The notes under the pieces are model-generated. The model saw only the letters and a program-made list of their open reading frames with translations, was not told the origin of the DNA and ran no database searches. The position numbers and the translations under genes were made by a program. 64,000 nt of DNA from Streptomyces barkulensis (GTDB lineage Bacteria > Actinomycetota > Actinomycetes > Streptomycetales > Streptomycetaceae), in assembly GCF_002843305.1 (NCBI RefSeq), contig NZ_PGSG01000025.1, positions 174,732-238,731 on the forward strand. Direction: 5' to 3'. Each line of letters begins with the position of its first letter. Position 1 is the stretch's first letter. Positions 1 through 7,699 of the stretch are shown here, one piece after another.

Positions 1-717
1 GGCCACGACCTCGGCGAGCGGGTCGGTGCCGATCTCCTCGGGTAAAGACCTGTCCAGGTAGCGCTCCTGACCGCCGTTGCCGCGCCGGGGCGGTACGACG
101 AGGCGGCGGGCCAGGGCTCCCGCCGCCTCGGCGCCGTGGTCGGTGCGCACCACGTGCAGGCACAGGTCGATACCCGCCGCCGTGCCGGCGGAGGTGAGGA
201 TGTCCCCGTCGTCCACGAACAGCTCGCGCGGGTCGACGTGGACGGCCGGGTACCGCTTGGCCAGTGTCGGCGCGTACATCCAGTGCGTCGTCGCGGGGCG
301 GCCGTCGAGCAGCCCCGCCGCGGCGAGCACGAACGCACCCGTGCACAGGCCTATGATCCGCGCCCCCTCCTCGTGCGCCCGCCGCAGGGCGTCGAGGGCC
401 GCGGAGGGTGGCGGCTGGGTGATGGAACGCCAGGCGGGCACGACGATCGTGCCCGCCCGGGAGAGCGCCTCCAGGCCGTACGGAGCGGTCAACTCCAGGC
501 CTCCCGTGGTACGCAGGGGTCCCTCTTCGCCCGCGCACACCAGAAGGCGGTAGCGGGGAACGCCGGCGTCCTGCCGGTCGATGCCGAAGACGGACAGCGG
601 GATGGAGCTCTCGAAGATCGGGCCGCCGCCGAAGAGCAGTACGGCGACGATCTCGCGGCGGCGGCGCGCGGCCAGCTTGCGCGTCGTCCCAGGGCCGTGC
701 GGTGGCTCCTGGCTCAT
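1..717 (-). CDS. GlxA-family (DJ-1/PfpI plus AraC) transcriptional regulator, 3' end outside window
   Basis: Reading leftwards from ATG 717, a 239-codon open frame runs off the window edge. Residues about 20-190 look like a DJ-1/PfpI (class I glutamine amidotransferase-like) domain, with the nucleophile elbow GLCTGAF placing Cys125 at the usual position, followed by THWMYAP and SAGTAAGIDLCLH, which are typical of GlxA/FtrA-type AraC regulators. The AraC helix-turn-helix expected at the C-terminus lies outside the window, so DNA binding is inferred from the family. The start is supported by a GAGGGGG ribosome-binding site about 9 nt upstream. Codon 225 (bases 43-45) is TTA, the rare leucine codon read by the bldA tRNA in Streptomyces, so expression may be developmentally limited. 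The ligand is unknown. Confidence 0.88.
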   Translation of the reverse strand, partial: MSQEPPHGPGTTRKLAARRRREIVAVLLFGGGPIFESSIPLSVFGIDRQDAGVPRYRLLVCAGEEGPLRTTGGLELTAPYGLEALSRAGTIVVPAWRSITQPPPSAALDALRRAHEEGARIIGLCTGAFVLAAAGLLDGRPATTHWMYAPTLAKRYPAVHVDPRELFVDDGDILTSAGTAAGIDLCLHVVRTDHGAEAAGALARRLVVPPRRGNGGQERYLDRSLPEEIGTDPLAEVVA

Positions 718-1190
718 GGAACTAAGCCCCCCTCAGTCGTCGCGTCCTTCCGGTCCTGCACGTTTCCCCCGCCGTGGTTAGCCAAGATCGAATCTACTGT
801 GTCTGTCGAGGCTGACGGGACAAGTTCACCACTCGCCGCTATGTCGACATGACAACTTGGCGTGAAGCGTTCGATCACGAAGCGTTCCACTCGTCGGCGC
901 CCCTGGGAAGAACGCCTTGCTCCGTGGCCGTCCGTCCGCGGGGTGCACTTGTTCGCCTCGATTCTCCCCGCCCTGGTGGGCGGTGCGGGGTCAGCCTCTG
1001 GCAAGTTGTGTACCACGGCTGGAAGTTGGCCGAAAAGCGCGGGGGTCCAGAAAGCGGCGACCGGGGTCCCGGGGGTGTGCGCCGCGCACCGGGGCGGATC
1101 AAAGGCGGTGTCTTCTGCTCCCGTGCGCCCCTGTGCGCCCCTGTTCCGGTACGGCCGCGGCGGTCCCGCCCCACCCCGCCCCGCCGCGGG

Positions 1191-1246
1191 CGCCGGGCGG
1201 TCACGGGCGGTCACGGGCAGTCACGGGTGGCCCCGGGCGGTCACGG
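1191..1246. repeat. 10-bp tandem repeat, about 5.5 copies
   Basis: The unit TCACGGGCGG repeats in exact 10-bp blocks at 1201, 1211, 1221, 1231 and 1241, with a degenerate copy at 1191. The third and fourth copies vary (TCACGGGTGG, CCCCGGGCGG). The spacing equals about one DNA helical turn. No gene overlaps it. Confidence 0.85.
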
Positions 1247-1368
1247 AGAGGCACCGGGGCGGCACGGAGACGGCGCGGGGGGCCGCGTCGGCATTGCGCA
1301 ACGCTTTCCGCTCCGGCATGCTGCACCGGCAGTGACCGCAGCCTCTGGGCAAGGGGGGAGTGCCGTCG

Positions 1369-1382
1369 TACCCTCAGGGGTA
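1369..1382. promoter_or_regulatory. TACCC-N4-GGGTA palindrome upstream of the stress-protein gene
   Basis: The sequence TACCCTCAGGGGTA is an inverted repeat with 5-bp arms, ending 54 bp before the start at 1437. The arm sequence and spacing resemble sites of CsoR/FrmR-family metal-responsive repressors as I recall them. That assignment is inference from one site. Confidence 0.4.
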
Positions 1383-1436
1383 TGGGCTGAGGAACATGCT
1401 TCCAGGACGTATTCCTAGGCACACGTGACGTAACCG

Positions 1437-1958
1437 ATGGCTGGACACGAGATCCCCGACCCCGCGGACCGCAAGCGGCTCGCCGATCCGGAGGCGACAC
1501 CCCGGGCGGCGGACGAGACGCGCCACTCCTGCGATCCGGCGTTCCGGCACGGGGTCGTGGTGGGATTCGACGGCTCGGTCTCCAGTGAGCGGGCCCTGGC
1601 CTACGCCATCGGCATGGCGAGGCGCTCCGACTCCGGGCTGATCATCGTCCATGTCGCCAACCGGCTTCCGACGACCGTGTGGGCGGGCTGCGAGCCGCCG
1701 GTCTTCGTCGACGTCCCCGACCACCGCACCGAGGTGCTGGGTCTGGAGCTGGCCTGCGCGGACCATCTGTCCGAGGTCCCCTGGATCCTCGTCGAGCGCG
1801 GCGGCGACATCTGCCACGAGCTGGAGGAGGTCGGCTGTGAGTACGAGGCCGACGCCATCGTCGTGGGCTCCACGCACGGCCTCGTCGGCCGGTTCTTCGG
1901 CTCGGTCGCGGGCCGCCTCGCCCGCCGCGCGCGGCGCCCGGTCGTCGTCATCCCGTAG
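1437..1958 (+). CDS. Universal stress protein (UspA family)
   Basis: A 173-residue single-domain UspA-type protein. After a polar 38-residue N-terminus the fold begins at HGVVVGFDGSVSSERAL, the conserved V-G-x-D-x-S strand that contacts ATP in this family. Near the C-terminus GSTHGLVGRFFGSVAGRL matches the ATP-binding G-x2-G-x(8-9)-G-S/T loop, and the protein ends in the typical strand RPVVVIP. It is probably a cytoplasmic ATP-binding stress or dormancy protein. ATG 1437 is the first in-frame start; no strong ribosome-binding site is visible. The gene is monocistronic, preceded by a CsoR-like palindrome and convergent with glmS across a hairpin terminator. Confidence 0.92.
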   Translation: MAGHEIPDPADRKRLADPEATPRAADETRHSCDPAFRHGVVVGFDGSVSSERALAYAIGMARRSDSGLIIVHVANRLPTTVWAGCEPPVFVDVPDHRTEVLGLELACADHLSEVPWILVERGGDICHELEEVGCEYEADAIVVGSTHGLVGRFFGSVAGRLARRARRPVVVIP

Positions 1959-2141
1959 CGGCCGCCCCGCCGTTTTCCCCAACTCGCCCCAGGTGGAGGC
2001 GAGTCGGTGAATTCCTCCTTGCCCGGAGGTGGATTGCGCGCTTGTGACGGGCATACAGACAGCATCGTGCCGCCGCGCGGGAAGTGACGGTCCCACGCCG
2101 GTGGCCCACCGCCGGCGTGATGGGCGACGCCGGCGCAGGGA

Positions 2142-2185
2142 GGCGGTCCCCTCGTGCGCCCGGTGGCACGCACGGGGGGACCGCC
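2142..2185. terminator. Hairpin between convergent usp and glmS
   Basis: Arms 2142-2158 and 2169-2185 pair over 17 bp with one G-T wobble and a 10-nt loop, just after the glmS stop on the minus strand. It probably serves both converging genes. No U-tract follows, as is usual in Streptomyces. Confidence 0.7.
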
Positions 2186-2196
2186 CGCTCCGCCGC

Positions 2197-4023
2197 CTAC
2201 TCCACCGTCACGGACTTCGCCAGGTTGCGGGGCTTGTCGATGTCGCGCCCCAGGGCCAGGGCCGTGTGGTAGGCGAGGAGCTGGAGCGGGACGCCCAGCA
2301 GGATCGGATCCAGCTCCACCTCGTTGCGCGGCACCACGATCGTGTGCCCGGCCTTCTCCTGCCCGGAGTGCGCCACGGCCAGGATGCGGCCGCCGCGGGC
2401 CCGCACCTCCTCCAGCGTGGCGCGGTTCTTCTCCAGCAGCTCGTCCTCGGGCAGCACCGCCACGGTCGGCACGGCGGGCTCGATCAGGGCCAGCGGGCCG
2501 TGCTTGAGCTCGGAGGCCGGGTACGCCTCGGCGTGGATGTAGGAGACCTCCTTGAGCTTCAGGGACGCCTCGCGCGCCACCGGGTAGCCGCGCACCCGGC
2601 CGACGAACATCATCGACCTCGCGTCCGCGTACTCCTGCGCCAGCCTCGCGATCTCCCCCTCCTTCTCCAGGATCTCGGCGATCTGGCCGGGCAGCCTGCG
2701 CAGACCGTCGATGATCCGCCGGCCGTCGGCCACCGACAGGTCGCGGATGCGGCCGAGGTGGAGGGCGAGCAGCGCGAAGGCGACGGCGGTGTTGGTGAAG
2801 CACTTGGTGGACACCACGCACACCTCCGGCCCGGCGTGCACGTACACGCCGCCGTCGGTCTCGCGGGCGATGGCCGAGCCGACGACGTTGACCACGCCCA
2901 GCACCCGCGCGCCCTTGCGCCGCAGCTCCTGGACGGCGGCCAGGGTGTCGTAGGTCTCCCCGGACTGGCTGACGGCGATGTAGAGGGTGTCGGGGTCCAC
3001 CACCGGGTTGCGGTAGCGGAACTCGCTGGCGGGCTCGGCGTCGGCGGGCACCCGGGCCAGCTCCTCGATCAGCTGGGCGCCGATCAGGCCCGCGTGGTAC
3101 GCCGAGCCGCAGCCGAGGATCTTCACCCGGCGCACCCCGCGCGCCTCGCGGGCGTCGAGGTTGAGGCCGTCGAGGCGGACGGTGGCGAAGCGGTCGTCGA
3201 TCCGGCCGCGCAGCACCCGGTCCACGGCGTCGGGCTGCTCGCAGATCTCCTTGTGCATATAGGTGTCGTGGCCGCCCATGTCGTACGACTGCGCCTCCCA
3301 CTCCACCGTCGTGGGGACGGCGGAGGTGCGGCTGCCCTCGGTGGTGCAGGTGCGGTAGTCATCGGCCTTGACGGTGGCCATCTCGCCGTCCTCCAGGGTG
3401 ACCACCTGGCGGGTGTGGGAGACCAGGGCGGCCACGTCGGAGGCGACGAACATCTCGTGCTCGCCGATGCCGAGCACCACCGGGGAGCCGTTGCGGGCCA
3501 CGACGATGCGGTCGGGGAAGTCGGCGTGCAGGACGGCGATGCCGTAGGTGCCCTCGATGTGGCGCAGCGCCTCGCGGACCCGCTCCTCCAGCGTCGGGGC
3601 CTGCGAGCGGCCGACGAGGTGGGCGAGGACCTCGGTGTCGGTCTCGGAGGCGAACTCCACGCCCTCGGAGGCCAGCCTCGCGCGCAGCTCCTCGGCGTTG
3701 TCGACGATGCCGTTGTGGACGACGGCCACCCGGCCGGAGGCGTCCCGGTGCGGGTGGGCGTTCTCGTCGCTGGGGGCGCCGTGGGTGGCCCAGCGGGTGT
3801 GGGCGATGCCGGTGGTGCCCGCGAAGCGCTCGGGCAGGCGCGACTCCAGCTCGCGTACGCGGCCCTTGGCCTTGACCGTGCGCAGACCCGCGGCCCGGCC
3901 GGTGCCGCTGCCGTGGACGGCGATGCCGGCGGAGTCGTAGCCCCGGTACTCCAGGCGCTGGAGGCCCTCCAGCAGGAGCGGGGCGGCCTCGCGCCCGCCG
4001 ATGTATCCCACGATTCCGCACAT
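2197..4023 (-). CDS. glmS: Glutamine--fructose-6-phosphate aminotransferase (isomerizing)
   Basis: GlmS makes glucosamine-6-phosphate from fructose-6-phosphate and glutamine, the first step to UDP-GlcNAc and peptidoglycan. The 608-residue length is standard. The N-terminus MCGIVGYIGGREA supplies the catalytic Cys2 exposed after Met removal, and RWATHGAPSDENAHPH is the glutamine-binding loop of the class II amidotransferase domain (about 2-220). Two SIS domains follow, with CGSAYHAG and SQSGETYDTL in the first and KELKHGPLALI-type sequence in the second (SELKHGPLALIEP). It ends in the conserved PRNLAKSVTVE. The start has GAGGA about 6 nt upstream. No glmS ribozyme-like leader was recognised. 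Streptomyces often carry two paralogues, and which one this is cannot be told here. Confidence 0.98.
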   Translation of the reverse strand: MCGIVGYIGGREAAPLLLEGLQRLEYRGYDSAGIAVHGSGTGRAAGLRTVKAKGRVRELESRLPERFAGTTGIAHTRWATHGAPSDENAHPHRDASGRVAVVHNGIVDNAEELRARLASEGVEFASETDTEVLAHLVGRSQAPTLEERVREALRHIEGTYGIAVLHADFPDRIVVARNGSPVVLGIGEHEMFVASDVAALVSHTRQVVTLEDGEMATVKADDYRTCTTEGSRTSAVPTTVEWEAQSYDMGGHDTYMHKEICEQPDAVDRVLRGRIDDRFATVRLDGLNLDAREARGVRRVKILGCGSAYHAGLIGAQLIEELARVPADAEPASEFRYRNPVVDPDTLYIAVSQSGETYDTLAAVQELRRKGARVLGVVNVVGSAIARETDGGVYVHAGPEVCVVSTKCFTNTAVAFALLALHLGRIRDLSVADGRRIIDGLRRLPGQIAEILEKEGEIARLAQEYADARSMMFVGRVRGYPVAREASLKLKEVSYIHAEAYPASELKHGPLALIEPAVPTVAVLPEDELLEKNRATLEEVRARGGRILAVAHSGQEKAGHTIVVPRNEVELDPILLGVPLQLLAYHTALALGRDIDKPRNLAKSVTVE

Positions 4024-4065
4024 ACGGGGTCCTCGGTTTCTCGGAAGGTTCTCGGATGGCTCGAT

Positions 4066-4092
4066 TCGGGCGCCCGGTTCTCGGGCGCCCGG
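4066..4092. repeat. Direct copies of TCGGGCGCCCGG between glmS and the upstream small gene
   Basis: TCGGGCGCCCGG occurs at 4066-4077 and 4081-4092. Each contains the palindrome CGGGCGCCCG, and GGGAGGCC-type repeats follow. The 98-bp gap between two same-strand genes is therefore highly structured and may act as a terminator or attenuator before glmS. Confidence 0.6.
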
Positions 4093-4121
4093 CTTCCGGG
4101 AGGCCGGGTCCCGGGAGGCCG

Positions 4122-4397
4122 TCAGCCGTAGACGATGCGGCGCAACTGCCGCAGGGAGAGTCCGGGCGGGGCCACCGCGCGGTGCGGCAGTTCGGCCGTG
4201 ATCCGCTCGAAGATCTCCTGGTTCGCCATCCCCCGGGACCGCAGCTCGCGGTGACGGCGGCGCACGAACTCCTCGACGGTCTCGTCGAAGTACGCCAGGA
4301 CGTCCAGGACCACCCGGGCCGCCTCGCCGCGCCGCAGCGGCGTGGAGCGCACGAGGTGGTCCACGAGGTCGTCATGGGCCGAGGGATGTTCGAGCAC
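4122..4397 (-). CDS. Small conserved protein of unknown function
   Basis: A 91-residue acidic/basic helical protein with no recognisable catalytic motif, signal peptide or membrane segment. I do not recognise a named family. Visible features are an N-terminal VLEHPSAHDDLVDHLVRST, a helical YFDETVEEFVRRRHRELRSRG stretch and a C-terminal LSLRQLRRIVYG. The GTG at 4397 is chosen because homology-like, low-gap sequence begins there, but no good ribosome-binding site precedes it, and a TTG near 4427 in the same frame is possible. A perfect 16-bp palindrome lies 43 bp upstream. It sits upstream of glmS on the same strand, separated by a repeat-rich 98-bp gap. Confidence 0.65.
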   Translation of the reverse strand: MLEHPSAHDDLVDHLVRSTPLRRGEAARVVLDVLAYFDETVEEFVRRRHRELRSRGMANQEIFERITAELPHRAVAPPGLSLRQLRRIVYG

Positions 4398-4439
4398 CCG
4401 TAGATACTGAGGCCCGCGCTCGCTCTTGTGCAAGAAATC

Positions 4440-4455
4440 TGCCCGATATCGGGCA
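4440..4455. promoter_or_regulatory. Perfect 16-bp palindrome TGCCCGATATCGGGCA
   Basis: The sequence TGCCCGATATCGGGCA equals its own reverse complement over all 16 bp. It lies 43-58 bp upstream of the small gene starting at 4397, where a promoter would be expected, so it is a good operator candidate for an unidentified dimeric regulator. Confidence 0.6.
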
Positions 4456-4548
4456 GGGGTGGGCTGAAAGGGGGTGGACTCGACCCCGGGACGGTCCGAG
4501 CGCCGCCGGCCGGCCGCCGTCCAGCCGCCCTCCCGCCGACTTCCGCTG

Positions 4549-5493
4549 TCAGAAGCGGCGCAGCACGGCCTGCTTGGCCGCGGTGAACTCCTCCTCCGTG
4601 AGCACTCCCTCCCGGCGCAGCTCACCCAGCTCGCGCAGCCGTCGCAGCAGGGCGTCGTGATCGGTCCCTTCGAAACCGGGCTCTTTCCCGGACCCGGATC
4701 CGGACCCGGACCCGGACCCGGATCCGGACCCGGTCTCGGGGCGCGGGCCGCCCGAGGACGGCAGGGCGGGGGCGGACGCGGGGGCCGACGGGTGCGGCAG
4801 CCGGGCGGTGACGGCGGCGGCCAGCAGCACCGAGCTGACGTCCTTCGCCTGCCTGCCCCCCCACAGCACCAGGCAGTTGGGATCATGGTCGGGCTTGAGG
4901 ACGGCGTGGGAGCCCTTGGGGCGGAAGCGCAGGAAGCCGTTCTCCAGCCCGACCGCCGGGGACCACTCCACACCCGCCAGTTCGTGCAGCGCGAGCGTCC
5001 GCGGTCCGGCGGAGGACTTGCTCCCCTCGGCCACCCAGTTCCAGTCGATCCGCACCAGGTCCCCGTCGAAGGAGGCCGTCCCGTCGGTGCCCTGCACGGT
5101 CAGCGGCACCGGCGGGCCGGGCAGCAGATAGCGGTCGCACGGCTCGGCGACGGGGACCTGCTCCAGCAGCAGGGCGTTGCGCAGCTCGTCCGTGAAGTAC
5201 TCGGCGACGCCGACGCGGTCCGGCTCCACCTCGAGGCTGTACGGGTCGGCGGCGTCGGGCAGCCGTCCGCCGGCGGCCTGGAGGAGCGGATCGGCGCCGT
5301 GCCGCAGCCGCAGTCGCAGCCGCCCGGCCCTGCGGCCGGGCTCGTACGCGATCCCCGAGACCGCCTCCAGCGGCACCGCCACCTCGCCGAGCAGCCTCCG
5401 CAGCCTGTGCACGCTCTTGTGGTGCCCCGGCACGACGCGCACCGTGCCGCCGTCGAACGTCCAGTTCCCCGCGCGCTGGAGTATCTCGGTCAT
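4549..5493 (-). CDS. DUF4429 protein with C-terminal SHOCT domain
   Basis: A 314-residue protein matching the actinobacterial DUF4429 layout: two related PH-like beta-rich units (about 5-110 and 125-220; WTFDGGTVRVVPGHHKSV and ASFDGDLVRIDWNWV open each), a Gly/Ser-Pro linker and a C-terminal SHOCT helix pair (LLRRLRELGELRREGVLTEEEF). SHOCT domains are usually short oligomerisation modules. The function of DUF4429 is unknown, and a lipid- or cell-envelope-associated scaffold is only inference. The linker contains a run of about seven Gly-Ser dipeptides encoded by a hexamer repeat. The ATG at 5493 is the first in-frame start. The gene stands alone between divergent and convergent neighbours. 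Confidence 0.85.
   Translation of the reverse strand: MTEILQRAGNWTFDGGTVRVVPGHHKSVHRLRRLLGEVAVPLEAVSGIAYEPGRRAGRLRLRLRHGADPLLQAAGGRLPDAADPYSLEVEPDRVGVAEYFTDELRNALLLEQVPVAEPCDRYLLPGPPVPLTVQGTDGTASFDGDLVRIDWNWVAEGSKSSAGPRTLALHELAGVEWSPAVGLENGFLRFRPKGSHAVLKPDHDPNCLVLWGGRQAKDVSSVLLAAAVTARLPHPSAPASAPALPSSGGPRPETGSGSGSGSGSGSGSGKEPGFEGTDHDALLRRLRELGELRREGVLTEEEFTAAKQAVLRRF
4690..4733. repeat. Hexamer repeat (GGACCC/GGATCC) coding a Gly-Ser linker
   Basis: Seven or so tandem hexamers alternating GGACCC and GGATCC encode the (GS)n linker of the DUF4429-SHOCT protein. Such tracts are prone to copy-number change. Confidence 0.8.
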
Positions 5494-5562
5494 GCGGTGA
5501 TTGTCCCAGCCGCCGCGGTGGACCCCGTCCCTTCCGTCCCGGTGCGCCGACCGCGGTGTCCG

Positions 5563-6570
5563 TCAGTCCCAGTAGAGGCCGCGCAGACGTGAGGTGATGA
5601 TGGTCACCGGGGCGTCGTCGTCCGGATCGGTGGGGTAGTAGGCGGCCTCGAAGCGGAGCTTCTCGCTGCGCGCGATGCTGCCGGAGTGGTGGAAGTCGGC
5701 GAAGGTCTTCCCCGGGGTGCCGACGCGCTCGATGATCCCGGACTCCCAGCGGGTGCCGTCCGTGCGGAGGTGGTAGAAGCGGCCCTGGATCGTGGATCCG
5801 GCCGGCAGGGAGGCGGTGAGATGCGCCATCACCTGATAGCGCGTCGCGCCGGTCAGGATGTCGGTGCCCTTGATGTCGAGGGTCTGCCACCGCCTGGGGG
5901 CGAGCTGGATGTCACCGGTCCGGTATTCGCCGATCACCTTGGGCACGTCGTCCTCCTCACCCCGGTCCCAGCCGGGCCTGTGGTTCAGGCGCTCGCGCAC
6001 GCGAGCGCGCATCGTGTTCATGGAGAAACCGCGCGGGTCGACCTTGCCGGGCTGCCACTCCAGGTGCCCGATCACGGACTCGGCCTTCCAGCCGTGGTGG
6101 CGGCAGAGCGCGGCCGCGGCGCGTTCGATGGCGTCCAGCTGGGCCGCGGGCCAGGGGTCGCGGCCGTCGCCGAGGTTCTCGCACTCGAAGCCGTAGAAGT
6201 GGCGGTTGCCGTCGGTGTTCGCCTCGTTGTCCGGGGGGAGGGGTCTTTCGGCGATGACGGCGCGCAGGACGTCGTCGTCACCGGCGCCGGCGTGGTTGGC
6301 GCGTCCGTGGCCGACCAGATGGACCCGCCCGTCCTTGGTGATCACCCCGTGACACAGCGGGCCCGGAAGCGTCGAGTAGCCCCTGCGGCAGATCTCGACC
6401 GTCCGGGCCGACCCGGAGGTCACGGTGTGGTGGACCATCACGCCGTGCACCGGCCCCCAGGGGCCCTTGTGGTTGCGGTTGTGAGTACGCCAACTGCCGA
6501 CCTCGACGACCCTGAGCCCCTCTTTCCTGAGCGCGGACAGCAGGGCGCTCACACTGATGGGAGTAGCCAT
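5563..6570 (-). CDS. N-acetylmuramoyl-L-alanine amidase, phage-endolysin-like
   Basis: A 335-residue peptidoglycan amidase. Residues about 20-200 form an Amidase_2/PGRP domain: GVMVHHTVTSG gives the first zinc ligand, and IGHLEWQPGKVDPRGF the later His and Asp/Cys-position ligands. A 110-residue beta-rich C-terminal part (GDIQLAPRRWQTL onwards) is likely a wall- or tail-associated module. No signal peptide or membrane anchor is visible, which fits a phage endolysin released through holin-like pores more than a housekeeping amidase. The start ATG 6570 has GGGAG at 7 nt. No other phage genes lie beside it, so this may be a domesticated remnant. The cutting bond (NAM-L-Ala) is inferred from the family. 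Confidence 0.88.
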   Translation of the reverse strand: MATPISVSALLSALRKEGLRVVEVGSWRTHNRNHKGPWGPVHGVMVHHTVTSGSARTVEICRRGYSTLPGPLCHGVITKDGRVHLVGHGRANHAGAGDDDVLRAVIAERPLPPDNEANTDGNRHFYGFECENLGDGRDPWPAAQLDAIERAAAALCRHHGWKAESVIGHLEWQPGKVDPRGFSMNTMRARVRERLNHRPGWDRGEEDDVPKVIGEYRTGDIQLAPRRWQTLDIKGTDILTGATRYQVMAHLTASLPAGSTIQGRFYHLRTDGTRWESGIIERVGTPGKTFADFHHSGSIARSEKLRFEAAYYPTDPDDDAPVTIITSRLRGLYWD

Positions 6571-6866
6571 GTGTGTTCTCCCGACTACTGCGAGTGTGGG
6601 TGTGTGTTCTCTTTCATACCCATCTCGGCGCGGGAGTCCATCGGCCGCCCCATGATTGTTTGGACCACCCCGCCGTACGTGCGCGGGCAGCCCTCTCCGG
6701 GAACGCGACCATGGCAAGGAGGTTCGGCGACCGCTTCCGTCCGCGATTCGCGCCATCCGGGCGGAGGCTCCCGGAGTCGCCCGTGTCCGCCCGGAAAAAC
6801 CCTTGCCGGTTAACCGGGTTGGGAAAAAGCCGGACCGGCGTTCGGGCGCCCCATAAGCTCTTGCGA

Positions 6867-7697
6867 GTGACGAACACGCCGCATCCCCGCAGGGCAGACC
6901 GGTGGCAGCGGAACGGTCTGGTCCGGCTGATCACCCACAGCGATCCCATAGCGCTGGTCGGCATATGCCTGTCCATCGCCCTGGACGTCAACGAGGTCGC
7001 GAGCGGAGTCGAGTCGCTGCTCGTCGGTCTGCTGGTCACCGTCCTCTCGCTGGTCCTGGACGCATCGGCCCGGGCCGAACGCCGTTTCCAGCTGCGGCGG
7101 GTGATCGGGGCCGCCGACTGGATCGCCGAGTCGGTGACGTCCACGGCCACCACCCTCCGGTGGATCCACGAGAGGTATCCCGGTACCGCGGTCGAGGACG
7201 AGACGCGGCGCCGGCTGCGGCGACTGGCCGAGGAACTCGAGCAGTTGGGCCAGGGCCGGGTCGAGCGGCCGAGGGACGACAGCGAGCACCTGCTGGCGGC
7301 CACCCGTGAATGCCGGGAGCGGATGGAGGCCGTGACCAACATCGTCGGCGAACCCGTGTGGTGGCGCAGTGACCTCGGTGTCGCCTACTGGCAGGCCAAT
7401 CTGGACGCGCTGGACCGGGGCGTGCGCATCAGGCGGGTCTTCCTGGTCGACCGGCACACCGCCGAACTGGAGGAACTGCTGGAGTACCAGCGCCGGGCCG
7501 GGGTGGAAGTGGTGGTCAAGTACCAGGAAGGACAGACCGGGCAGCTCATCAACTATGTGGTGTGGGACGGCCTGCGAGCCTGGGAAGCCCGGATGGACGC
7601 CCGGGGGGAGATCATGGCGCAGCTGTTCACGCTCAACGGGCACGATGTGGAACGACTCCGGGACTCCTTCCGCCGGCTGGTGCCCACGGGGAGCTGA
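6867..7697 (+). CDS. Membrane-anchored protein of unknown function
   Basis: A 276-residue protein with a short basic N-terminus and two hydrophobic segments at about 25-65 (ALVGICLSIALDV, LLVGLLVTVLSLVLD). A long soluble region follows, rich in Arg and Glu helices, then a mixed alpha/beta C-terminus (IRRVFLVDRHTAELEELL ... VVVKYQEGQ). The latter vaguely recalls effector-prediction or phospholipase-D-like domains seen in actinobacterial DUF families, but no HKD motif is present. I do not assign a function. GTG 6867 is chosen because it follows a gene-free stretch and precedes a conserved-looking start. Its stop is 2 nt before the next gene's start, so the two are translationally coupled. Confidence 0.75.
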   Translation: MTNTPHPRRADRWQRNGLVRLITHSDPIALVGICLSIALDVNEVASGVESLLVGLLVTVLSLVLDASARAERRFQLRRVIGAADWIAESVTSTATTLRWIHERYPGTAVEDETRRRLRRLAEELEQLGQGRVERPRDDSEHLLAATRECRERMEAVTNIVGEPVWWRSDLGVAYWQANLDALDRGVRIRRVFLVDRHTAELEELLEYQRRAGVEVVVKYQEGQTGQLINYVVWDGLRAWEARMDARGEIMAQLFTLNGHDVERLRDSFRRLVPTGS

Positions 7698-7699
7698 GC

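Larger units (their letters stand above)
718..1436. other. 719-bp intergenic region with no convincing gene
   Basis: Open frames here lack plausible starts or family resemblance and look like GC-driven shadows. The region holds the promoter side of the leftward GlxA-type regulator, a 10-bp palindrome ATGTCGACAT (841-850), a phased 10-bp tandem repeat (1191-1246) and a TACCC-N4-GGGTA palindrome (1369-1382) before the stress-protein gene. Nothing else is supported. Confidence 0.6.

Noticed and set aside
849..1418. Overlapping open frames of 109-189 codons on both strands in the first intergenic region
   Set aside because: Composition follows GC bias and the tandem repeat, several frames overlap each other and no ribosome-binding site or family motif is seen.
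2197..4121. glmS ribozyme or riboswitch in the glmS leader
   Set aside because: The 98-bp gap holds GC repeats but no recognisable ribozyme core, and this RNA is known from Firmicutes, not Streptomyces.
4690..4733. CRISPR-like or VNTR array in the hexamer repeat
   Set aside because: It is in frame inside the DUF4429-SHOCT gene and encodes a Gly-Ser linker.
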